A stretch of 5,867 nucleotides of DNA from Chloracidobacterium sp. (GTDB lineage Bacteria; Acidobacteriota; Blastocatellia; Pyrinomonadales; Pyrinomonadaceae). A program made the position numbers and the translations under genes. Location of the stretch: positions 1 to 5,867 of the forward strand of contig JADJRV010000038.1 in NCBI GenBank assembly GCA_016712045.1. Direction: 5' to 3'. Of this stretch, positions 1 to 5,867 are shown one piece after another (the first letter of the stretch is position 1; each line of letters begins with the position of its first letter). The notes beneath the pieces were generated by a model. That model was not told the origin of the DNA. It searched no databases and saw only the letters and a list, made by a program, of their open reading frames with translations.

Positions 1-50
1 AAAAGCGCCATCACGAATAGCGATGTTAGCAGATATAGGCTTCTTTTCAT
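1..50 (-). CDS. 5' end of an exported protein, cut by the window edge
   Basis: An ATG at 48-50 on the minus strand opens a frame reading MKRSLYLLTSLFVMAL before the window ends. A basic start (K2, R3) followed by an uninterrupted hydrophobic run is the beginning of a signal peptide or signal anchor. The start lies 13 bases after the corrected stop of the upstream VWA gene, and a weak purine-rich stretch (AGAG, overlapping that stop) could serve as ribosome binding site, so the two genes look co-transcribed. The product cannot be named from 16 residues. A second VWA protein is a reasonable guess, because this family often occurs in neighbouring copies, but that is inference. The N-terminus also resembles that of the upstream VWA protein (basic residues, then S-L and a hydrophobic run). 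Confidence 0.6.
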   Translation of the reverse strand, partial: MKRSLYLLTSLFVMAL

Positions 51-63
51 TTTCGATTGCTCT

Positions 64-1000
64 CTAGCGATAATTTGGATTTGGCGATGCGTAATAACCT
101 TCGCGTGCGCGAACAGTTAGACGCGGTAAACCCCGCGGGGGTTTGACCTTAACTTTACTTTACGCCATTTTCCGTCCGGCTGGAAGTCTTTTGGGATGTA
201 ACCGATCGTGTACTGATTGCGGAGTTCGAGAGCGATACGCTCAAAAATTTCGTCCATCTCAACGTCTGTTTGCGGATAAAAAGCCTTGCCGCCGGTAACC
301 GAGCTGATCTCGTCGAGAAAAGCCTGCCCCTGCATACCTGTTGCGCTGGACGAATCCTTACCGTTCATGATGCCGACCGAATACGCTACGACATCAGATT
401 CCCGAAGTAGCCGTCGAACCTCGCCAAAGTTGTAACGCGAAGCATTATCCTGTCCGTCGCTGATTATCAGCAATGCTCGTTTGTTGTGGCTGCCGCGGGT
501 GACGCGTTCGACACCGAGGTACACAGCGTCGCAGAGAGCCGTATCGTTTTTTGGTTTAACAAGCGTGAGTTTTTGCAACACTGCATCGCCATCGCGCGTC
601 CGGTCAAGTAAAAGCTGTGCCCGATTGTTAAAGGCAATAAGAAAATACTCGTCCGAAGGATGGCTTGTTGCGATAAACCGAGACAAGGCGTTTTTTGCCT
701 TTAATATCTTATCCCCATCCATCGATCCCGAGACATCGAACAGAACGCCGAGTGAAATTGGGGCGTCGCTATCACTAAAGAACGTAACATCCTGCTCCTG
801 ATTATCGGTGACCGTAAAAGCACTCTTTGTAAGGCCGAGACGTAACGTCCAAAGATCGGTAACGGTTAAAGCCAGGGTGACAAGGTCGGTCTTGATTCGA
901 ACGGGCCGGTTAGATCATCGGGCAGTGGAGGGTCGGCCTCGGTCACCAAAGACTCAGGCCATTGCTATGACAAAAAGCCAATAAAAAGCGATCTTCTCAA
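64..1000 (-). CDS. Secreted VWA-domain protein (VWFA-related Acidobacterial family), frameshifted in this sequence
   Basis: Merged from several frames; about 312 residues when repaired. The N-terminus reads RRSLFIGFLS and then, in a shifted frame, IAMA, which is a good signal peptide. A short beta-type leader follows (VRIKTDLVTLALTVTD), then FGRYVSGLTKSAFTV. The VWA domain comes next, with the metal-site (MIDAS) motif DVSGS near residue 92, the threonine step NDTALCDAV, and IISDGQDNAS. This order matches TIGR03436, a family of exported proteins of unknown partner whose metal site suggests protein binding. Near the C-terminus QYTIGYIP is followed, after a frame change near 143, by LTVRAREGYYAS, a typical ending, with stop TAG at 64-66. 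Other frame changes fall near 850-866, 897-905 and 958-970. The start is unresolved: TTG at 998-1000 is my best guess, with TTG at 1020-1025 as alternative. Identity is secure; boundaries at the N-terminus are not. Confidence 0.85.
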
Positions 1001-1062
1001 ACCGCCTATCGGGCTGGAGCAACAAACTTGAAACGGCCCTAATACTCCGGTGAGACGACTAA

Positions 1063-1089
1063 ATTCTATGCTATGAATACACCTGTCAA
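1063..1089 (-). promoter_or_regulatory. Sigma-70-like promoter for the VWA gene
   Basis: On the minus strand a perfect -35 box TTGACA (1084-1089) is followed after 15 bases by TAGAAT (1063-1068), one mismatch from the -10 consensus. A-rich sequence just upstream (AAAAAATTACATC on the minus strand) could act as an UP element. Transcription would begin near 1056 and run into the VWA gene. A GGAG lies at 1045-1048. The spacer is two short of optimal, but single-base losses are frequent in this sequence, so the true spacing may be longer. Confidence 0.5.
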
Positions 1090-1182
1090 GATGTAATTTT
1101 TTGATGATGTATTTTCAATAGTTGTTTTCGTCGAAGGAAAATAATTAGATTCCTGTATGCAAGATTGGGGGGTTTTGCGTGA

Positions 1183-1188
1183 TATAAT
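1183..1188 (+). promoter_or_regulatory. Candidate -10 box for the gspF-gspE operon
   Basis: A perfect TATAAT lies at 1183-1188. No good -35 hexamer sits 16-18 bases upstream. Transcription would start near 1195 and leave a leader of about 25 bases before the ATG at 1220. This placement fits the choice of 1220, and not the earlier in-frame ATG at 1157, as the start of gspF. No clear Shine-Dalgarno sequence is visible between the box and the ATG. Confidence 0.4.
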
Positions 1189-1219
1189 CGGTGAGTTTCA
1201 GGCCCCTTTTGCTAACGAT

Positions 1220-2479
1220 ATGACCGAATTTATTTGCCGACTCGGAACGCCGTCTGGCGAGATCGTAACACGGATCGTTGAGGCTACAGCCGCCAGCGAA
1301 GCGCGGACGCGTCTCGAAAGCGAAGGGTTTCGCGTTTTTGCTGTATCAAACGCTAACGAAGGGCTCTCCGCGATGATTTCGGGTGGTAGCAAAAGGGCAA
1401 GGTTAAACAGGCTGAGCTTTTGTTATTCAACCAACAGCTATCTGCACTTTTGAGGGCCGGCATTCCGGCTTTGCAGTCGATCAATCTTTTTGAAAACGAT
1501 CTGCGTCTGGAAATTTACGTATCGTGCTCGCGATGTTGAGGAAAAGATCAAAAGCGGCGTGCCGCTTTCTGGAAGCATTTGAAGCCCAGGGCATTTTCCC
1601 GCGTATTTACACTGCATCGATCCTTGCCGGTGAGCCGAAGCGGTGCTCTCGACGATGTGCTCGCACGTTCAGGTTACCTATCTAAAGCGGAGCGTCGGTA
1701 TCTCACGAAAATTGCGTGGTGCCCCGGCATATCCCCATTTCTGCTGCTGGCGGCTACGATGATGGTAGCGTTTCTTTCGCTCTACATCGTTCCTCGCATG
1801 TCCGACCTTTTTAAGAGCCTGAGCGCAAATCGCGGGTTGCCGACCGTTACGGTCGTCGTGCTTTCGGTCTCAAATTTTATATCCGGCAATGTTTTGTGGC
1901 TGCTACCGCTGCTGATCGTCGTTGGGTTGGCGATGTATGTCTGGTTGCGTACAGCTAGCGGCAAACTATTACTGCATAAGCTTTTATTGCGAATACCTAT
2001 CGCCGGACAATTGATCCGCAACATGGGCACTGCCCAGCTTGCTCGGTCGATGTCCACGCTTCTATCGGGCGGTATCACCGTGCCTGATTCGTGGGAAATA
2101 TCGTCACAATCGATCAATAATCTCGAACTCCGCCGCCGCAGTCAGAGCGTGTTGCCGATGATCCGCGAAGGATTGGGTTTTACTGAGGCTCTGGATAAGG
2201 CCAACTGGCTGCCGGAGCTTGCTTTGGATATGGTCGGGATCGGCGAACGCTCGGGTAGCCTTAGGGAAATGCTGGACGAAGTGGCAAATTTTTATGATTC
2301 CGAGTCCGAAGTAAGGCTTGAGCAATTGACGACGCGCTTGAACCGCTGATCCTTCTGTTTATGGCGGCTGTTGTAGTCACGATACTTTTTTGGCACATTA
2401 TCTGCCGATCATCCAAATGATCTCGTCGGGCCCGACCGGGAGGCCGTTAATAGTAAATGGGCGAACAAATACAAACTGA
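1220..2479 (+). CDS. gspF: Type II secretion / type IV pilus inner-membrane platform protein (GspF/PilC family), frameshifted
   Basis: GspF/PilC proteins are polytopic inner-membrane platforms that couple the cytoplasmic ATPase to pilin or pseudopilin assembly. The repaired protein is about 420 residues, close to the family norm of about 400. It opens MTEFICRLGTPSGEIV, the usual N-terminus, so I place the start at 1220 instead of the in-frame ATG at 1157. The first T2SSF domain holds LLFNQQLSALLRAGIPAL and AGERSGALDDVLAR. A membrane segment follows (LLLAATMMVAFLSLYIVP), then a second one (VLWLLPLLIVVGLAMYVWL). The second T2SSF domain repeats the pattern (ARSMSTLLSGGITV, GIGERSGSLREML), and a last membrane helix follows (LLFMAAVVVTIL). 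Frame changes fall near 1391, 1494, 1533, 1570, 1626, 1666, 1735, 2340 and 2390; allowing for them the length is a whole number of codons. The stop at 2477-2479 overlaps gspE by 23 bases. Whether it serves secretion or pili cannot be decided here. Confidence 0.9.
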
Positions 2480-4153
2480 AACTGAGGCCGCTGACGTATC
2501 GGCACCGACGATAGATGTTGCCGAATTTCTCGACAAGCAGCCGCCCGAGGTTACTGAGGCAAAAGCTTTGGCGTCCCGTTACCGCCTGCCTTTTATTGAT
2601 CTGCTGCCGCCTGAGCAGCCGTCACCTGTTGACATCGAAGAGCTAGCAAAACTGCCAGTTGATCTGATGCTACGCAATCAGTTTGTACCGCTTCGCCGTG
2701 AGGGAAACAACCTCCACGCTGCGATGGCGGATCCTTCAAATTTGGAACGTCTCGACGAGCTCGAAAATGTTTTGAATGTCCGCATCGTTCCTTATGGTTG
2801 CGACTGCCGGTGCAATTGACGTTGTTTTGCGTAAGGGCGATTCGACTCAGCGTGTGCTGGCAGAAGCGGCATCGACATTTAAGATCTCCCTTGTAAAAGA
2901 AACCGATCAGGGCGAAGAGGTGCTCGACCTTGACCGGCTTGCATCGGATAGTGATATCGCCGATCATTAAACTCGTCGATACCATTCTCTACAACGCGAT
3001 GGAATCTCGTTCGTCGGATATACATATCGAGACGCGGGAACGGGACGTGCAAGTTAAATTTCGCATTGACGGTGCGCTCTATGCCAAGGTCGATCCGATC
3101 GATATCGTATTTCACCAACAGCTGATATCGCGTATCAAAGTCGCGTCCGAGCTAGATATCGCTGAACGCCGCATCCCCGCAGGACGGGCGTTTTCGCGTC
3201 CGTTACAAAGGCCGCACAGTAGATTTTCGTGTTTCTATAATGCCGACCGTTTTTGGCGAAGACGCGGTTATCCGTATCCTCGACAAAGAGCAGATCAACG
3301 AAGAAATTTAAGAATCTTGATCTCGATGTGGTCGGTTTTGACCCTGATGACGTGTCGCGATTTCGTTTGTATATCAAAGAACCCTACGGAATGGTCCTGG
3401 TAACCGGTCCGACAGGTTCAGGTAAAACCACCACGCTTTACGCTGCTCTCAATGAGATCCGCAATGAAGAAGATAAGATCATCACCATCGAAGACCCGGT
3501 CGAGTATCAACTTCACGGCATCGTGCAAATTCCAGTCAACGAGAAGAAAGGGCTAACGTTTATGCGGACTGCGATCTATCTTGCGTCACGATCCCGACAA
3601 GATCATGGTCGGAGAGATCCGTGACGAAGAAACCGCACAGATCGCGATCCAGTCTGCACTTACAGGTCACCTTGTGTTTACAACAGTTCACGCCAACAAC
3701 GTTATTGACGTGATCGGCCGATTTTTGAATATGGGCGTCGAGCCGTATAACTTCGTTTCGTCGCTAAATTGTGTGTTGGCTCAGCGGCTTGTGCGTATGC
3801 TGTGTCCGACATGTAAACGGGCTTATGTTCCGGCGGAGGAGGAGTTATCGGTATCAGGTATGCATTCCGGAGTCGTTACCCGCAGGTCAGATCTTTATCG
3901 CAGCGTTGGCTGTGACGCGTGCAACCATACCGGCTATCGAGGCCGAACTGCGATCCACGAGCTCCTCGATATGTCCGACACGATCCGCGAAATGATCATC
4001 GAGCGCCGCCCAGGTTCTGAGATCCGCCGTCAGGCTGAAAGAGAAGGCCTTTCGTCGCTTCGCGAATCCGCTGTCAAAAAGGTGTTCCTCGGCACGACAA
4101 CACTGTATGAGATCAATCGCGTGACGTTTGTAGAGGAAATAGGCAAGGTATGA
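2457..4153 (+). CDS. gspE: Type II secretion / type IV pilus assembly ATPase (GspE/PilB family), frameshifted
   Basis: This is the hexameric cytoplasmic ATPase that powers pseudopilus or pilus extension. Repaired length is about 563 residues, normal for the family. Residues about 35-125 form the T2SSE N-terminal (MshEN-like) domain (ALASRYRLPFIDLLPPEQP). The N2 domain follows with SSDIHIETRERDVQVKFRIDG. Walker A is GPTGSGKT at about 316-323, the Asp box is IEDPVEYQ at about 343-350, Walker B is KIMVGEIRDEET at about 381-392, and the His box is TGHLVFTTVHANN. A zinc-binding tetracysteine follows: CPTC at about 449-452 and CDAC at about 485-488. Frame changes lie near 2794, 2961, 3176, 3305 and 3565. 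All five move the frame the same way, and all motifs survive. The start at 2457 overlaps the end of gspF; the stop overlaps the next gene by ATGA. GspE versus PilB is not resolved: tetracysteine and N-domain occur in both. Confidence 0.93.
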
Positions 4154-4854
4154 GGCACAGGTTTGGATGGATACTTGCGATGGCGATGCTTGCGGCTACC
4201 GCTGCTGCACAGACGGATGGTGATCCCGCGAATTGGTGCCGGAACGGGGCGTTTCCATCTGAAATTGAGGAATTCAAAATAGGCACGATAAGAGCTGCTA
4301 AGAACGAGAAAGTTCATTTTTACAATGACTTCGAGGACTACTGCCCGACGAGCGAGACATGTAAAAGAAAAGTCCGCCGTCGTCACGGGCGACAAGTTAG
4401 TTGTATCGAGGATCTTCAAGGGCTTTTTATGCAGTTGGTTTAGTCCGGCGAAAGGCATGCCTACGGTTGGCTGGATCAAGAAGGAAAAGGTCGTGATTGT
4501 CGACGCTCCCGCAACGCCAGCTTTGTCAGCTTGGATGGGAAATTGGCGTTTCGCGGACAACATGATCACATTAACCCATAACAAAACTCAAAAGGATATC
4601 TAAGTGTCACTGGAGAGGCGTTTTGGAAAGGCTTTGGTGACAATATTCACATTGGGGAACTCGATCACAGAGCAGAACCCAAAGGTACACTTCTAAAGGC
4701 CGGTGAGACGGACCCCGATGAATATGCCTGCAAAGTCTCAATGCAATTGATCGGTAGCTTTCTAGTTGTCAAAGATAATATGAACTGCGGTGGTATGAAT
4801 GTGACCTTTTCAGGTGTTTATCGAAAGGCTTCCGAAAGCCGCTTAAAAAAATAA
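4150..4854 (+). CDS. Secreted six-cysteine protein of unknown function, two apparent domains, frameshifted
   Basis: I do not recognise a named family. The repaired protein is 234 residues. Residues 1-20 are a signal peptide (MRHRFGWILAMAMLAATAAA) with a likely cut just before or after Q21, so the product is exported. The first part (about 22-115) has Cys30, Cys65, Cys71 and Cys94 and ends in PTVGWIKKEKVVIV, which looks like the end of a small SH3-like beta barrel. A proline/alanine linker leads to a second part (about 126-226) rich in beta strands, opening WMGNWRFADNMITL and closing NCGGMNVTFSGVYR, with Cys194 and Cys213 as a plausible disulfide pair. An extra A near 4366-4374 and a missing A near 4590 break the frame. 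The ATG overlaps the gspE stop (ATGA), so translation is probably coupled. A role as exported substrate or accessory of the machine is only inference. Confidence 0.8.
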
Positions 4855-4855
4855 A

Positions 4856-5768
4856 CTACTCACGGATCAGACCGCATACACCGACGGATCGACATTCCCT
4901 CCGCTGACGACAACTTATGTTCTGACCTGAAACCTATCTTTATCAACCAAGATCGCCCCGAGGCTTAAAGCTCCCCGTTGGCCCACATTTAAGATTTTGC
5001 TAAGCCATAGTATAGCCTGAGAGCCTCGATGAACTCTTTTCTTCTGCACCTCTATTATTTCTTTGAAACCATCTTTGATTATTGGCCAGTTTAGTTTGCC
5101 GAGCGATAATGCCCGCGTGCCGTCGGCTATGGTTTGAGGCTCCGTCTCGTTTGCAATGAGTTGTCTAGGACGATAACGAGCGAGCGGCATCGTTTTGCGA
5201 GCAATGGTTCGGCTCCGAGTATTTCTGTCGTACAGCCGTTGCGAGCAAAGCTCTGGATGGTGCCTGATATTAGCCCGCCGCCGCCGATAGGCAAGATCAC
5301 GACATCGAAATCGTGCTCGGCCATCTCGTCGCCGAGGTGAATTGCCGTCGATAACGAGCTGGTCGTCAAAAGCACTGCTAGATATGCATTTGGCGCTCGG
5401 CAGCGAGTTGTGACAATCGTTCAGTTCGGCTGATAATATTTACGTCGATCAGATCAGCGTCGGCACCATACGAGGAACAGCATCGACCTTAACCTGAGCG
5501 GAATTGTGCGGCATTATCACGGTACATTTTTTCCCAAGCAGTTTTGCACTATAAGCCAGAGCTTGACCAAAATTGCCCGATGAAACGCCGATAAGCTCAT
5601 CGTTCGGTACGTTTAGCGCAACATTGTACGCCGCTCGAAACTTGAAACTGCCCGTATGCTGAAAAGTCTCAGTCGCGATCGTTATGTCGATGCCGAGATG
5701 ATCAATGAGTTTCGCTGAACGGACAATGTAGTCGGGCGAATGGCGTCAATTAGACGAGAATCATGCAT
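4856..5768 (-). CDS. ilvA: PLP-dependent threonine ammonia-lyase (threonine dehydratase), heavily frameshifted
   Basis: The cytoplasmic enzyme removes ammonia from L-threonine to give 2-oxobutanoate, the first step to isoleucine or a catabolic route. Starting from ATG at 5766-5768 the protein reads MHDSRLIDAIRP, then YIVRSAKLIDHLGI. The PLP lysine lies in HTGSFKFRAAYN (about residue 43). SSGNFGQALAYSAKLLG binds the substrate carboxylate, VILPIGGGGLISG is the phosphate-binding glycine loop, and SGGNVDPSVYA marks the C-terminus. No ACT regulatory domain follows, so this is the short form (about 310 residues). The TAG at 4856-4858 follows if one base is restored near 4870; otherwise TGA at 4867-4869. 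At least ten frame changes are visible, for example near 5732, 5470, 5385, 5345, 5193, 5168, 5035, 4996 and 4920. Serine/threonine dehydratase or serine racemase activity is the main alternative, as these share the fold. Confidence 0.88.
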
Positions 5769-5776
5769 ATTGCTTT

Positions 5777-5864
5777 CATTGTAGATTGTAAATTGGCGGA
5801 TTGTTAATTGGTATTAGAAATCGACTAATCAATTCAACAATTTACCATCGAACAATTTACAATG
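5777..5864. repeat. Opposed arrays of degenerate ATTGTAA heptads
   Basis: On the plus strand, units starting ATTG recur at 5778, 5785, 5792, 5800 and 5807, that is every 7 or 8 bases. On the minus strand similar units start at 5863, 5856, 5848, 5841 and 5833, again every 7 or 8 bases. The two blocks face each other across about 15 unpaired bases (5812-5826). The best inverted match is an 11-base perfect pair, ATTGTAAATTG (5785-5795) against CAATTTACAAT (5853-5863). The ten-base AACAATTTAC is also repeated directly at 5836-5845 and 5851-5860. The stretch contains no gene, lies directly upstream of the threonine lyase and may continue past the window edge. Confidence 0.75.
5811..5840 (-). promoter_or_regulatory. 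Weak candidate promoter for the threonine lyase
   Basis: On the minus strand TAATAC (5811-5816) could be a -10 box, with TTGTTG (5835-5840, 18-base spacer) or TTGAAT (5832-5837, 15-base spacer) as -35. It would start transcription about 35 bases before the ATG. It lies inside the heptad repeats, whose AT-richness makes such matches likely by chance. Confidence 0.25.
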
Positions 5865-5867
5865 CTC

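Noticed and set aside
481..801. 106-codon open frame on the plus strand inside the VWA gene
   Set aside because: The minus strand encodes the VWA MIDAS region with clear motifs, so this is a shadow frame.
1157..1219. Earlier ATG at 1157 as the start of gspF
   Set aside because: The family N-terminus begins at MTEFICRLGTPSGE (1220), the extra 21 residues have no family match I recognise, and the best -10 box lies inside this extension.
2593..2985. 130-codon open frame on the minus strand inside gspE
   Set aside because: The plus strand carries the ATPase N-terminal domain here; the antisense product has no family features.
2457..4153. Programmed ribosomal frameshifting in the ATPase gene
   Set aside because: There are five frame changes within one gene and similar ones in every neighbour, without consistent slippery sites or stimulatory structures. 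Sequencing error explains them all.
4030..4584. 184-codon open frame on the minus strand across the end of gspE and the six-cysteine gene
   Set aside because: It is antisense to two well-supported coding regions, shows no recognisable motif, and spans their overlap. It is a shadow frame.
5134..5340. 68-codon open frame on the plus strand opposite the threonine lyase
   Set aside because: It is antisense to the glycine-loop region of the lyase and shows no independent coding signal.
5777..5864. CRISPR array or tRNA-like element at the right end
   Set aside because: The repeat unit is only 7-8 bases with no spacers, and no cloverleaf can be drawn.

Overview
The window reads as a piece of bacterial chromosome, most likely from an acidobacterium of the Blastocatellia type. 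That guess rests on two things: a secreted VWA protein with the layout of the 'VWFA-related Acidobacterial domain' family (TIGR03436), and the style of the GspF/GspE pair. It is inference; no rRNA or other marker gene is present. Base composition looks roughly balanced, apart from an AT-rich patch at the right end.

Layout, left to right. (1) Minus strand, 1-50: the first codons of a gene that runs off the window and begins with a signal peptide. (2) Minus strand, 64 to about 1000: a secreted VWA-domain protein just upstream of it. (3) About 1001-1219: a divergent intergenic region with a plausible promoter on each strand. (4) Plus strand, 1220-4854: three tightly packed genes. These are a GspF/PilC inner-membrane platform protein, a GspE/PilB assembly ATPase, and an unrecognised secreted six-cysteine protein whose start overlaps the ATPase stop (ATGA). 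(5) Minus strand, 4856-5768: a PLP-dependent threonine ammonia-lyase, tail-to-tail with the previous gene and one base away. (6) 5777-5864: a small AT-rich array of heptad repeats in two opposed blocks, upstream of the lyase.

The dominant oddity is that all five substantially complete genes are broken by repeated single-base (sometimes two-base) insertions and deletions. In each case the protein continues in another frame with family motifs intact, and many of the breaks fall in short homopolymers. This is the signature of an uncorrected long-read or similar error-prone assembly, not of decay. I therefore give merged gene spans and reconstructed proteins instead of fragments.

Functionally, the plus-strand cluster supplies the motor and platform of a type II secretion or type IV pilus machine, plus a small exported protein co-translated with the motor. 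The VWA proteins are envelope or secreted and are transcribed away from it. The threonine lyase is an unrelated metabolic gene. I see no exotic new system. The best leads are the exported protein coupled to the ATPase and the heptad array.
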